Positions 40,884-50,801 of a stretch of 64,000 bases of DNA are shown in pieces. Within the stretch, counting starts at the first letter, position 1. Every line of letters starts with the position of its first letter. The stretch comes from JAGLOK01 sp963677605. Its GTDB lineage: Bacteria; Bacillota; Clostridia; Christensenellales; UMGS416. Position numbers and translations under genes: made by a program. The stretch is taken from positions 1-64,000 of the forward strand of contig CAXXDX010000002.1 in the NCBI GenBank assembly GCA_963677605.2, given 5' to 3'. The notes under the pieces were generated by a model. It was not told the DNA's origin and made no database searches. It saw only the letters and a list, made by a program, of their open reading frames with translations.

Positions 40884-43800
40884 CAGATTTTTGTCACCGC
40901 CATTGTTATATCAGTATCGTTGATGTTCCATGTCTTTTTATATGAGCCTTCGCTGCCTTTTACGACTTTATCCGCAAGAGTCTCAGCTCCGATTTCTTCA
41001 CCGTTTTTGTCAAAAATATCATAGAATCCGTCATAGGAAAGCGTTATATGGTCAGTAACCTCGAAGCCCGCTTCCTTGCGCATAGTCTGTACTTTTGATA
41101 TTATCTCTCGCACAACGCCCTCTTCCACAAGTTCGGGTGTGAGGTTTGTGTCGAGCACAACAGTAACACCATATTCATCCTGAGAAACAAAGCCTTCCTT
41201 CTGGTCGGTGCTTACAAGCACGTCATCTTCGGTAAGCTCCACTTCAGTGCCTTTAATGTTAAGGTGTACTTTTCCATGCTCTTTCATGCTATGCAGGAGT
41301 TCAGCGCCGTTTGCTTCAGAAAGCACCATTTTTATGTCATTTAAAAGCTTGCCATACTTAGGCCCAAGAGTTCTCATCTGTGGTTTTATGATGTAGTCTA
41401 TAAAGCCTGATGCATCATCCGTGAATTCAAGTTCTTTTACATTAAGCTCTTCAAGCACTATCTCCGAATACTCATCCTGCATTGCAATTCCCTGAATATA
41501 GAGCTTTGCAAGCGGCTGACGGTTTTTTACGGCTACCTTGTTGCGGCATGCACGCGCAAGTGTTACTACTTTGAGCACTGCATCCATGTTCTCTTCAAGA
41601 GCAGCGTCAATCTTTGCCTCGTCATATGTCGGGAAGTCGCATAGATGTATCGATTCAGGTGCGTTCTTATCCACTGAACATACGAGGTTTTGATATATCT
41701 CCTCTGTCATAAACGGTATAAACGGTGCAGAAAGCTTGCTCACAGTTTCAAGCGCAGTATAAAGCGTCATATATGCATTTATCTTGTCCTGTGTCATTTC
41801 GCTTCCCCAGTAGCGTTCGCGTCCGCGGCGCACATACCAGTTTGAAAGCTCGTCAACAAATGCCGAAAGTGCACGGCCGGCTTCTGTTATCCTGTAGTTT
41901 TCGAGGTTAGTGTCCACATCTTTTGTAAGCGTGTTAAGCCTTGAAAGCATCCATTTATCCATAACCGAAAGCTTGTCATATTCCAGCTTATATTTCGTCG
42001 GATCAAATCCGTCAATGTTTGCATAAAGTATATAGAACGCATATGTGTTCCACAGCGTACCCATAAACTTGCGCTGCCCTTCCGATACCGCGTCGTCCGC
42101 GTATCTTGAAGGGAGCCATGGCTGTGAGTTTATATAGAAATACCAGCGTACGGCATCCGCGCCCTGTTTGCCGAGTGCATCCCAAGGATCTGTGACATTT
42201 CCCAGATGTTTGCTCATCTTCTTGCCGTCTTTATCCTGAACATGTCCAAGCACAACGCAGTTTTCAAACGGTGCTTTGTCAAACAACAGAGTCGATATAG
42301 CAATCAAAGTGTAGAACCATCCGCGTGTCTGATCAACAGCTTCGGAGATAAAGTTTGCCGGGAAATTCTCCTCAAATATCTCCTTGTTTTCAAACGGGTA
42401 GTGCCACTGCGCAAAAGGCATAGAGCCTGAGTCATACCAGCAGTCTATAACGGCTGTCTCGCGTGTCATCTCCCCTCCGCAGTGTTCGCATGTAAGTTTT
42501 ATATCATCCACAAAAGGCTTATGAAGCTCTATGTCGTCTGCTACATTCTTGCCCTTTTGTTTGAGTTCTTCTATCGAACCGATTACTTCTGTATGTCCGC
42601 ATTCACACATCCAAACAGGAAGCGGAGTTCCCCAGTAGCGCTCGCGGGAAAGTCCCCAGTCCATAACGTTTTCAAGCCAGTTGCCCATTCTGCCTTCTTT
42701 GATGTTATCCGGCAGCCAGTTTATTGATCGGTTGTTTGCAACAAGCTCATCGCGAAGCTTGCTCATTGATATAAACCATGAATCGCGCGGATAATACAGA
42801 AGCGGTGTGTCGCATCTCCAGCAGAAAGGATAGCTGTGGTCATATTCAAGCGCAGCATGAAGCTGTCCGCGCTCCTTAAGGCGTTTTAAAATATCTTCAT
42901 CCGCATCTTTAACAAAAACTTTGTCCCAAGGAGTAACTTCTGTAAACCTTCCCTGAGAATCAACTATCTGAACAAATTTCGCATCTGCTTTAAGCAAAAG
43001 CCTCATGTCATCTTCGCCAAACGGTGCTAAGTGAACAACACCTGTACCGTCTGAAGTTGTAACATAATCATCAGCAACCACAACATGCTTCTGACCTTTT
43101 GGTGTGCTGTTTGCCTCAGGGAACAGTGTTTCATATTCCATACCGACAAGCTCAGCACCAAGGAATGATTCAAGAACTTCATATCCTTCTCCGACTACGC
43201 TATCAGCCAGATCCTTTGCAAGTATATAAACATTGCCTTCGGATTTGCATTTAATGTACTCAACATGCTCGTTTACGCACAGCAGCTGATTTGAAGGAAG
43301 AGTCCACGGTGTTGTCGTCCATGCGAGTATATAGGTGTTTTCCTCACCTATGACTTTAAAACGAACTATTGCAGAAGTCTCAGACACATCTTCATATCCT
43401 TGAGCAACTTCGTGTGACGAAAGCGAAGTTCCGCATCTCGGGCAGTATGGAACAACTTTATATCCCTTATAAAGCAATCCTTTTTCATGCACCTTCTTGA
43501 GCGACCACCAAACAGATTCGATGTAGTCATTGGTGTAAGTGATGTATGGGTTATCCATATCCACCCAGAAACCTACGCGCTCACTCATGTCACGCCATTC
43601 ATTCTGATACTTCCAGACGCTCTTTTTACACTGAGCTATGAAAGGCTCAATGCCGTATTCTTCAATCTGCTCTTTGCCGTCAAGTCCAAGTAATTTTTCA
43701 ACTTCAAGCTCAACTGGCAGACCATGTGTGTCCCAGCCTGCTTTACGGCGCACTTTATATCCCTTCATCGTCCTGTATCTTGGGATGAGGTCTTTTATTA

Positions 43801-43990
43801 CGCGCGTTAAAACATGCCCTATGTGAGGCTTGCCGTTTGCAGTCGGCGGGCCGTCAAAGAACGTAAAAACATCGCTGTCTTTTCTTAAATCAATAGATTT
43901 TTCAAAGATTTTATTTTCCTTCCAGAAATCCAAAACCTCTTTTTCTCTGTCAACAAAGTTTAGCTCCGTTGAAACCTTTTTATAAAGCAT
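40883..43990 (-). CDS. ileS: Isoleucyl-tRNA synthetase, type 2
   Basis: A 1035-residue class I synthetase joining isoleucine to tRNA-Ile. PHIGHVLT (residues 55-62) is the HIGH motif and DGKKMSKHLGN the KMSKS motif; a large editing domain with GTGVVHLAPFGEDD lies between. The length, and the C-terminal zinc-free extension (LVEEGVVREIISKVQTMRKEAG), mark the eukaryote-like IleS2 type, which is known for low sensitivity to mupirocin. GGAGG precedes the ATG. Expression is controlled by an upstream T-box. It leads an operon with two RNA-modifying enzymes. Confidence 0.98.
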   Translation of the reverse strand: MLYKKVSTELNFVDREKEVLDFWKENKIFEKSIDLRKDSDVFTFFDGPPTANGKPHIGHVLTRVIKDLIPRYRTMKGYKVRRKAGWDTHGLPVELEVEKLLGLDGKEQIEEYGIEPFIAQCKKSVWKYQNEWRDMSERVGFWVDMDNPYITYTNDYIESVWWSLKKVHEKGLLYKGYKVVPYCPRCGTSLSSHEVAQGYEDVSETSAIVRFKVIGEENTYILAWTTTPWTLPSNQLLCVNEHVEYIKCKSEGNVYILAKDLADSVVGEGYEVLESFLGAELVGMEYETLFPEANSTPKGQKHVVVADDYVTTSDGTGVVHLAPFGEDDMRLLLKADAKFVQIVDSQGRFTEVTPWDKVFVKDADEDILKRLKERGQLHAALEYDHSYPFCWRCDTPLLYYPRDSWFISMSKLRDELVANNRSINWLPDNIKEGRMGNWLENVMDWGLSRERYWGTPLPVWMCECGHTEVIGSIEELKQKGKNVADDIELHKPFVDDIKLTCEHCGGEMTRETAVIDCWYDSGSMPFAQWHYPFENKEIFEENFPANFISEAVDQTRGWFYTLIAISTLLFDKAPFENCVVLGHVQDKDGKKMSKHLGNVTDPWDALGKQGADAVRWYFYINSQPWLPSRYADDAVSEGQRKFMGTLWNTYAFYILYANIDGFDPTKYKLEYDKLSVMDKWMLSRLNTLTKDVDTNLENYRITEAGRALSAFVDELSNWYVRRGRERYWGSEMTQDKINAYMTLYTALETVSKLSAPFIPFMTEEIYQNLVCSVDKNAPESIHLCDFPTYDEAKIDAALEENMDAVLKVVTLARACRNKVAVKNRQPLAKLYIQGIAMQDEYSEIVLEELNVKELEFTDDASGFIDYIIKPQMRTLGPKYGKLLNDIKMVLSEANGAELLHSMKEHGKVHLNIKGTEVELTEDDVLVSTDQKEGFVSQDEYGVTVVLDTNLTPELVEEGVVREIISKVQTMRKEAGFEVTDHITLSYDGFYDIFDKNGEEIGAETLADKVVKGSEGSYKKTWNINDTDITMAVTKI

Positions 43991-44035
43991 AAATCCTCCA
44001 TTAAGTTCATAATTACGCTGTTATTATTTAAAATA

Positions 44036-44262
44036 TAAAAAGCACTCCATCCAACAACAGGACGAAATGCTCGCGGTACCACCTGAATTTCCGCAATCTT
44101 TGCGGACACTCTTCTCCCTTAACGCGGGAAACGCCTTATGTTTTGCATAAGAAGCTCATTAAGTGATGTCGTAAAAGTTTCATATGCCGCTTTTCACCGT
44201 CTGCAGCTCTCTTATGATAATCCACCTGTACGCGCGTCTTAAGTCATCGCAGTTATTTTTAT
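44036..44262 (-). promoter_or_regulatory. T-box riboswitch of ileS
   Basis: On the minus strand the T-box bulge AGGTGGTACCGCG (44084-44072) follows a long structured stem I region. Next is a terminator with arms GCATTTCGTCC and GGATGGAGTGC and a T-run at 44041-44037. Uncharged tRNA-Ile would pair with the specifier and the T-box to prevent termination. A candidate specifier ATC (Ile) lies at 44167-44165 in GACATCACT; I place it by eye, not by folding. Confidence 0.92.
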
Positions 44263-44301
44263 GAGAATACCTATAAGTCCAGTTATTCTCTTGTTCAATG
44301 T

Positions 44302-44330
44302 ATTATATATAATATAAACATTATTTTCAA
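44302..44330 (-). promoter_or_regulatory. Promoter of the T-box/ileS operon
   Basis: On the minus strand TTGAAA (44325-44330), 17 bases, TATAAT (44302-44307), leading into the T-box leader. Confidence 0.8.
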
Positions 44331-44428
44331 GTTGTAAATAAAAAGCTGGGTTAATCTGTATAAACAAAGGTTTTTTGTTGTCATCCTTAAGTTTTATTTC
44401 GTCAGTGTGAAACCATAGTTTTTTTAAG

Positions 44429-44995
44429 TTATTGTACAAGTGCTCGCGCATCAGTGCAGAGTCTTTTATATAGCAACACCATATCAGGTTCGTTGCAAAA
44501 CGCATCAATCCTGTCAGTATCAATCCACATAACACCGCTGTTTTCCTCTTTTTTTATAACAAGCTCGTCTCCCTCATCGGCAATCAAAATATAAGCCACC
44601 GACAAATGCAAATGTGTATTAACGTACTTTCCGTTTTTCATATGAGCAAAAACAGGAAGTATATCCATAGAAACAATCTCTTCACTCATAGGTCTGATTC
44701 TTCTAACTCCGGTCTCCTCAATCGCTTCTTTAACGGCTATTTCAAGCAAATCCCTATCACCATCAGCATGTCCGCCCGTCCATGCCCATGTGTTGTAAAT
44801 ATTGTGGTGAACCATAAGTGTTTTCGTCATGTCACGGTTTAATATGAATCCCGATGAAGTAATATGTGCAATTTCACTGCTTCTATAAAGAGACTTATCC
44901 TTCATAAGTTCAATAAAATCTAATATTGCCCGCTTGTTTTGTGTCTGCTCATCATTGTGTGGGTTATATGCTTCTATCTGACTTATATATGGCAC
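44429..44995 (-). CDS. NUDIX hydrolase
   Basis: A 188-residue Mg-dependent pyrophosphohydrolase. The NUDIX box begins GGHADGDRDLLEIAVKEA and ends EETG (about residues 75-97), with slightly altered spacing (G-x5-E usual). The N-terminus is long (helices and SGFILNRDMTKTLMVHH), as in the branch that acts on nucleotide sugars or 8-oxo nucleotides. The start is GTG at 44995, nine bases after AAAGGA in the aldo/keto reductase end, three bases after that stop, so the two are coupled. Substrate unknown. Confidence 0.88.
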   Translation of the reverse strand: MPYISQIEAYNPHNDEQTQNKRAILDFIELMKDKSLYRSSEIAHITSSGFILNRDMTKTLMVHHNIYNTWAWTGGHADGDRDLLEIAVKEAIEETGVRRIRPMSEEIVSMDILPVFAHMKNGKYVNTHLHLSVAYILIADEGDELVIKKEENSGVMWIDTDRIDAFCNEPDMVLLYKRLCTDARALVQ

Positions 44996-44998
44996 GGT

Positions 44999-46021
44999 TT
45001 ATATTCCTTTCTCCACCAAAAACTCCTCATAATCTTTAAGCATGTCTTTAATAAGCTCAGGAGTATCAATGCCATACGGACATCGGGTTTTGCACGCTCC
45101 GCAGTCTATGCAGTCATGAACTTTGCGCATCTCTTTCTGCCACTCGGGTGTAACAAAATTCTGCCACACAGCGCGACGTAAAAGAAACTTCATCCTAGCT
45201 ACATTGTTAAGCTTTATATCTGCAGGACATGGCAGGCAGTATCCGCAGCCGCGGCAGAAGTTTCCCTGCAGATTTTCCTTATCGGATTCTATAGCATCAA
45301 TCAGCCTTTTGTCCATTTCAGGCTGATTTTTGGATTGCTCCAGAAAGTCATCCAGTTCGCTTTCTTTCTGTATTCCGTAGATTGGTACAGCATGTTCCAT
45401 TTCGCTGAAAAAAGCAAAAATAGCTTCGGTATTTGTTAAAAGTCCGCCGCAAAGCGCCTTCATGGCGATAAATCCCATTCCGGCATCAACACACTTGTTA
45501 TAAATATCTACGTCATCCTCGCTCGATATATAGGAAAACGGATACTGCAGAGTTTCATATAGTCCGGATTCAATTGCTTGGATAGCTGTTTTTTGCCTGT
45601 GATTTGTGATTCCGATGTGGCGAATCATTCCTTTCGCTTTTGCTTCCAACATAGCCTCATACATTCCCGTGCCGTCGTTTGGCACAAAAACATTTTCCGG
45701 ATTGTGAAACTGGTATATATCTATATAGTCTGTTTTCAGCATCTCAAGACTTGTTCCAAGATGTTCCCAAAGAGTTTTCACATCTCTTGCATGTGTCTTT
45801 GTTGCAATTATAACTTTATCTCGCACGCCGCTTAAAGCTTTGCCTACCTTTTCTTCGCTGTCCGAATATACTCTTGCAGTATCAAAAAAATTGATTCCAG
45901 ATTCATAAGCTTTGTAAAGAATTTTTGTTGCCTGATCCATCTCGACACGCTGCAAAGGCAATACTCCGAAAGCTGTTTTAGTTACTTCTAATCCTGTTTT
46001 CCCTAATAATATCTTTTTCAT
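44999..46021 (-). CDS. Aldo/keto reductase with C-terminal 4Fe-4S motifs
   Basis: A 340-residue NADPH-dependent reductase (TIM barrel). The catalytic set is visible: Asp and Tyr in FFDTARVYSDSEEK, Lys in IIATKTHA and His in IYQFHNPEN. Unlike ordinary family members it ends with two ferredoxin motifs, CRGCGYCLPCPAD and CIDCGACKTRCPYG, typical of the clostridial fusion form that may take electrons from ferredoxin. GAGGTGG precedes the ATG. Substrate unknown. It is coupled to the downstream NUDIX gene. Confidence 0.92.
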   Translation of the reverse strand: MKKILLGKTGLEVTKTAFGVLPLQRVEMDQATKILYKAYESGINFFDTARVYSDSEEKVGKALSGVRDKVIIATKTHARDVKTLWEHLGTSLEMLKTDYIDIYQFHNPENVFVPNDGTGMYEAMLEAKAKGMIRHIGITNHRQKTAIQAIESGLYETLQYPFSYISSEDDVDIYNKCVDAGMGFIAMKALCGGLLTNTEAIFAFFSEMEHAVPIYGIQKESELDDFLEQSKNQPEMDKRLIDAIESDKENLQGNFCRGCGYCLPCPADIKLNNVARMKFLLRRAVWQNFVTPEWQKEMRKVHDCIDCGACKTRCPYGIDTPELIKDMLKDYEEFLVEKGI

Positions 46022-46150
46022 AATCCACCTCAGATAAAATATATATCTTTACAGACTAATAGTCAATTTCAGCGCAATAATTTAATGATTGAATTAAATG
46101 TTATATTATGGTAAACTAATCCAAAAGATATTGGGAATGGAGTAAAATGT

Positions 46151-46852
46151 ATGTCATTAAAAAAACCGATTGAATGTATTTTTTTTGATATAGAAGGTAC
46201 TCTAAACTATGCGCCCACAGGCCATTGGATGTTCCCTAGCAGCACTGACAATATAATTAACATAGAATGTATTTACTATGTTCCTATAAGCCGCTTTACA
46301 GATGCATACAGCACCTGCAAAAACTATCTTGAAGAAAATCATCTGATTTCCAGTATGGATGAAGAGTATGACAGGTTCGTCACTTTTTACAAAATGCTGG
46401 ACAAAGAACTCCCGGAATTTGAACTTACCGAAGACAAAATAAAATCCCTTGCTTATGAGAAAGTTTATAATCCCGAAAACGATGTATTCTTTGATGATGT
46501 CCACAGCACTTTAACTGAATTAAGCGAAAATTATAAGCTGGGGATTCTTGCCGATTCCTGGCCATCATCTGAAAATGTTTTAAAAAACGCTGGGTTATAT
46601 GATTTGTTCAGTCACGTTACATTAAGCTGCCATCACGGAAAATATATGCCGAATACCGACATGATAGAGCATGCTTTATCTACAGCCGGAACTGATCCTA
46701 ATAAAACAATTCTTATTGATGACTCAAAGGAAAACCTTAGTGTAGCAAAAAAATACGGAATACAGCCCGTATGGTTTAATTCCAAAAGCTCAAAAGATGA
46801 TGATGATTTTATTACAATACACACTCTCTCGGAAATTTTAGAGTATATTTAG
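46151..46852 (+). CDS. HAD-superfamily hydrolase
   Basis: A 233-residue phosphatase-like protein. Motif I reads FFDIEGTLNYAP, DxE in place of the usual DxD, keeping the nucleophile but changing the acid/base residue; motif II is the Ser in ILADSWPSS; motif IV is LIDDSKENL. The cap domain is helical (about residues 25-110). The substitution suggests either a different acid residue or reduced activity. GGAG lies upstream; an overlapping ATG at 46147 is in another frame and stops at once. Monocistronic. Substrate unknown. Confidence 0.88.
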   Translation: MSLKKPIECIFFDIEGTLNYAPTGHWMFPSSTDNIINIECIYYVPISRFTDAYSTCKNYLEENHLISSMDEEYDRFVTFYKMLDKELPEFELTEDKIKSLAYEKVYNPENDVFFDDVHSTLTELSENYKLGILADSWPSSENVLKNAGLYDLFSHVTLSCHHGKYMPNTDMIEHALSTAGTDPNKTILIDDSKENLSVAKKYGIQPVWFNSKSSKDDDDFITIHTLSEILEYI

Positions 46853-46942
46853 TATAAAACTTAAGTTTTTATATACCAATACTTTTATATCTTTTGAAAT
46901 ATACATATAGACAAATAAATTTAAATTTGATTTTCAACTTTC

Positions 46943-46971
46943 TTGACACTAAAATGTGATAGCCTTATAAT
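46943..46971 (+). promoter_or_regulatory. Consensus promoter of the PFOR gene
   Basis: TTGACA (46943-46948), 17 bases, TATAAT (46966-46971): exact consensus, as expected for a highly expressed central enzyme. Confidence 0.92.
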
Positions 46972-46997
46972 GAGTAAGGTTATAGTTTTACAACTCA

Positions 46998-47049
46998 ATA
47001 TGTGCAAATTTCTTTATTCAAAATCTTCAGATTTTTTTACATATGTGCA
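46998..47049 (+). other. PFOR leader with direct repeats and a short hairpin
   Basis: ATATGTGCA occurs at 46998-47006 and 47041-47049, flanking a weak hairpin AAAATC-TTCA-GATTTT (47020-47035) that runs into TTT. The leader is about 150 bases long. The repeats could be a regulator site or the hairpin an attenuator, but there is no direct evidence. Confidence 0.35.
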
Positions 47050-47127
47050 CACAAAGGACTGTAAATAATATTATATCCACTCATATTTTATTATTTCAAA
47101 TATTTTATGAACTTTAGGAGGTTCAAA

Positions 47128-50100
47128 ATGGCAAAAAAACTCACTATGGACGGTAACACAGCTGCCAGTCATGTCGCATACGCATTCAGCGATGTAGCAG
47201 CTATATACCCCATTACACCTTCTTCGCCTATGGCTGAGGTGGCAGACACCTGGTCGGCATACGGACGCAAAAACTTGATGGGCCAAGAGCTCAAAGTTAT
47301 GGAAATGCAGTCTGAAGGCGGAGCAGCAGGTGCGGTTCACGGATCATTGGTAGCAGGTGCAATGACAACAACATTCACAGCATCACAGGGCTTGCTTCTT
47401 ATGATTCCCAACATGTACAAGATCGCAGGCGAAGTGCTTCCGACAGTATTCCATGTAAGCGCAAGAAGCCTTGCCACACATGCTCTGTCAATCTTCGGAG
47501 ATCACAGTGATGTTATGGCGACACGTCAGACAGGCTTTGCAATGATAGCATCAAACTCAGTGCAGGAAGCTATGGATTTGGCACTTGTATCCCACATTGC
47601 AACACTTAACTCTTCAATTCCTTTCGTTCACTTCTTTGATGGTTTCAGAACTTCTCATGAAATATCAAAAGTAGAAGTTATCGACTATGAAGATATGGAA
47701 AAACTTATCCCATGGGACATGGTACAGGCTTTCCGCGAACGCGCAATGAACCCTGAGCATCCTCACCTTCAGGGCACAGCTGAAAACCCGGACATCTTCT
47801 TCCAGAACAGAGAAGCAGCAAACAGCTTCTACGACAAAGTTCCTGCAATTGTTGAAGATGCAATGAAAAAAGTATCAGACCTCACAGGCAGAGAATATAA
47901 CCTCTTTGACTATGTAGGCGCTCCTGATGCTGAAAAGCTCATAATCCTTATGGGTTCAGGCGCTGACACAGCAGACGAAACAGTGCAGTATCTTACATCA
48001 AAAGGCGAAAAAGTTGGTATCTTGAAAGTACGTCTCTACCGTCCTTTCTCAATCAACCATTTCTTTAATGCTATTCCTGAAACAGTTAAAAAGGTTGCAG
48101 TGCTTGACCGCACAAAAGAATCCGGCTCAGTCGGCGAACCTTTATATGTTGACGTACAGACAGCATGCGCTGAAGAAGGAAAGAAATTTGACGTTCTCGT
48201 AGGCGGAAGATACGGCTTAGGCTCAAAAGAGTTCACACCTTCAATGGTTAAAGCAGTATTTGACAACCTTGATGAAAAAGCTCCGAAAAACCACTTCTCA
48301 GTTGGTATCGTAGATGACGTTACAAACCTTTCACTTGAAATCAAAGAGCAGATAAATACAGTTCCGGAAGGAACAATTTCCTGCAAATTCTATGGTCTCG
48401 GCAGTGACGGTACAGTCGGTGCTAACAAAAACTCAATCAAAATCATCGGTGACAAAACCGACATGTACGCTCAGGGATACTTCTCATATGACTCCAAAAA
48501 ATCCGGCGGAATCACAGTTTCCCACTTGCGTTTTGGTAAAAACCCGATTAAATCAACATACCTTATTGAAGATCAGGCAGAGTTTGTTGCATGCCATAAC
48601 CAGAGCTATGTAACACGCTATGACATCGTTTCTTCAATTAAAAAAGGCGGCACATTCGTTCTTAACTCCAACTGGTCACAGGAAGAGCTTGAAGAGCAGC
48701 TCCCGGCTTCAATGAAAAACATAATAGCTAAAAACAACATCAAGTTCTATAACATTGATGCTGCAAAAATCGCTGAAGACGCAGGAATGCGCGGACGCAT
48801 CAACAACGTCATGATGGCGGCATTCTTCAAACTTTCAGAAGTTATTCCTTATGCAGACGCTGAGAAATACATGAAAGAAGCTGTTAAGAAAACATACGGC
48901 AAAAAAGGCGATGACATTGTTAACATGAACTACACAGCGATTGATAACGCTATCGCAGGACTTGTAGAAATTAAGTATCCGGATTCATGGGCAACAACTG
49001 AAGATGGTGCTAAATGGCACAGAATCACAGGCACGGAATATGTTGATAACCTTATTGCTCCTGTTCTTGCTCAGGAAGGCGACAAACTTCCAGTTTCATC
49101 ATTTGACTTTGCAGGCCGTTTCCCGACTGCTACATCACAGTATGAAAAACGCGGCATTGCTGACTATGTGCCGGAATGGATTCCTGAAAACTGCATACAG
49201 TGTAACCAGTGTTCATTCGTATGTCCTCATGCTGTAATCCGCCCTGTGCTTATAGAAGAAGGCGCAGAAAAACCAGAAGGTTTTGGCACAGTTAAACCTA
49301 TCGGCAAAGACTTCGCCGGCTATGAATACAGAATTCAGGTTTCAACACTTGACTGTACCGGCTGCGGAAACTGCGCAGATATCTGCCCTGGCAGAAAAGG
49401 CGAAAAAGCTCTTATCATGGAGCCATTCGACTCACAGCTTGATCAGGTTGAAAATCATAAATTTGCAGAGAAGCTTCCTATTCCGAAGTTCGAAGAGATG
49501 AGAATGAATGTTAAAAACTCTCAGTTCCTTCAGCCTCTGTTTGAGTTCTCAGGCGCATGCGCAGGCTGTGGCGAAACTCCTTATGTTAAGCTTGTAACAC
49601 AGCTTTTCGGTGACAGAATGATCGTTGCAAACGCTACAGGCTGTTCATCAATCTACGGCGGTTCCGCTCCAACAGTTCCTTACACTGTAAACGCAGAAGG
49701 CCACGGACCTACATGGGCAAACTCATTGTTTGAAGACAACGCTGAGTTCGGCTTCGGTATGTCTCTTTCATACTCACAGCGCCGCGACAACATCGAGCGC
49801 CTTATGACAGAAGCTATGGATTCGGCTGACGCAGAAGCTAAAGAAGCGTTCACTGCTTGGATAGAAAGCAAAGAAGACGCAGAAGGCTCTAAGAAAGCTT
49901 CAGCAATGGTTAAAGCAGTTCTTGACAAACAGGCTGACAAATATCCTGAGCTTGATTCTATGCGCGACATGCTGGTTAAAAAATCAATCTGGATCGTCGG
50001 TGGTGACGGATGGGCATATGACATCGGTTACGGCGGACTTGACCACGTTCTTGCAATGGGCGAAGATGTAAACGTACTCGTTATGGATACAGAAGTTTAC

Positions 50101-50631
50101 TCAAACACAGGCGGTCAGGCTTCAAAAGCTACTCCTACAGGTTCAGTTGCTAAATTCGCAGCAGCAGGTAAGAGAACACGCAAGAAAGACCTCGGCCTTA
50201 TGGCTATGAGTTATGGCTATGTATATGTAGCATCAGTTTCCATGGGTGCAAACCCGGCGCAGCTTGTTAAAGCAGTTTCCGAAGCTGAAGCATATCCCGG
50301 CCCTTCAATCATCATTGCTTATGCTCCATGTATCAACCACGGTATCAACATGGGCAAATCACAGGCAGAAGAAAAGAAAGCAGTTGAATCAGGCTACTGG
50401 CCTCTCTACCGCTTCAATCCTTCACTTGGCGAAGAAGGCAAAAACCCGTTCATCCTTGACAGCAAAGAGCCTACAATTCCGTATGGCGACTTCCTCAAAG
50501 GCGAACGCCGTTACACTACTCTTCAGTCACAGTTCCCAGAAGCTGCTGAAAAGCTCTTCGCGGATGCTGAAAAAGAAGCAAAGAAACGCTTGGACACATA
50601 CAAGAAACTGGCCGAAGAAACAATACTGTAA
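47128..50631 (+). CDS. nifJ: Pyruvate:ferredoxin (flavodoxin) oxidoreductase
   Basis: A 1167-residue single-chain enzyme that oxidises pyruvate with CoA to acetyl-CoA and CO2, reducing ferredoxin. The order is standard: pyrimidine domain with YPITPSSPMAEVAD; gamma domain from about residue 265; two-cluster ferredoxin insert (CIQCNQCSFVCPHA and CTGCGNCADICPG); then the proximal cluster CAGCGETPYVKL and the thiamine pyrophosphate site GDGWAYDIGYGGLDHV with VYSNTGGQASKATP. I start at 47128, six bases after TAGGAGG, rather than at 47107. Strong promoter and terminator, and even codon choice, fit high expression. Central for an anaerobe. Confidence 0.97.
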   Translation: MAKKLTMDGNTAASHVAYAFSDVAAIYPITPSSPMAEVADTWSAYGRKNLMGQELKVMEMQSEGGAAGAVHGSLVAGAMTTTFTASQGLLLMIPNMYKIAGEVLPTVFHVSARSLATHALSIFGDHSDVMATRQTGFAMIASNSVQEAMDLALVSHIATLNSSIPFVHFFDGFRTSHEISKVEVIDYEDMEKLIPWDMVQAFRERAMNPEHPHLQGTAENPDIFFQNREAANSFYDKVPAIVEDAMKKVSDLTGREYNLFDYVGAPDAEKLIILMGSGADTADETVQYLTSKGEKVGILKVRLYRPFSINHFFNAIPETVKKVAVLDRTKESGSVGEPLYVDVQTACAEEGKKFDVLVGGRYGLGSKEFTPSMVKAVFDNLDEKAPKNHFSVGIVDDVTNLSLEIKEQINTVPEGTISCKFYGLGSDGTVGANKNSIKIIGDKTDMYAQGYFSYDSKKSGGITVSHLRFGKNPIKSTYLIEDQAEFVACHNQSYVTRYDIVSSIKKGGTFVLNSNWSQEELEEQLPASMKNIIAKNNIKFYNIDAAKIAEDAGMRGRINNVMMAAFFKLSEVIPYADAEKYMKEAVKKTYGKKGDDIVNMNYTAIDNAIAGLVEIKYPDSWATTEDGAKWHRITGTEYVDNLIAPVLAQEGDKLPVSSFDFAGRFPTATSQYEKRGIADYVPEWIPENCIQCNQCSFVCPHAVIRPVLIEEGAEKPEGFGTVKPIGKDFAGYEYRIQVSTLDCTGCGNCADICPGRKGEKALIMEPFDSQLDQVENHKFAEKLPIPKFEEMRMNVKNSQFLQPLFEFSGACAGCGETPYVKLVTQLFGDRMIVANATGCSSIYGGSAPTVPYTVNAEGHGPTWANSLFEDNAEFGFGMSLSYSQRRDNIERLMTEAMDSADAEAKEAFTAWIESKEDAEGSKKASAMVKAVLDKQADKYPELDSMRDMLVKKSIWIVGGDGWAYDIGYGGLDHVLAMGEDVNVLVMDTEVYSNTGGQASKATPTGSVAKFAAAGKRTRKKDLGLMAMSYGYVYVASVSMGANPAQLVKAVSEAEAYPGPSIIIAYAPCINHGINMGKSQAEEKKAVESGYWPLYRFNPSLGEEGKNPFILDSKEPTIPYGDFLKGERRYTTLQSQFPEAAEKLFADAEKEAKKRLDTYKKLAEETIL

Positions 50632-50643
50632 AAAGGCTTACAC

Positions 50644-50672
50644 AAGCTCCCGCACAAGCGGGAGCTTTTTTT
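50644..50672 (+). terminator. Intrinsic terminator of the PFOR gene
   Basis: AAGCTCCCGC and GCGGGAGCTT pair around an ACAA tetraloop and end in a T-run of seven. Strong. Confidence 0.95.
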
Positions 50673-50735
50673 ATAATCAATTTACCGAAAATTCATCAAT
50701 TATAAATATTTTGAAAATGTCCTGACCATTTATTG

Positions 50736-50744
50736 TGATATAAT
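50736..50744 (+). promoter_or_regulatory. Extended -10 promoter of eno
   Basis: TGA-TATAAT is a full extended -10; the -35 region is not recognisable. Confidence 0.6.
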
Positions 50745-50801
50745 TGAAAAGTAAACACTAATACAAATTAGACATATTATTTAAATACAGGAGGTAAATT
50801 C

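Noticed and set aside
44239..44535. Minus-strand open frame of 98 codons between ileS and the NUDIX gene
   Set aside because: It overlaps the NUDIX gene end in another frame and the ileS promoter and T-box; no homology is visible.
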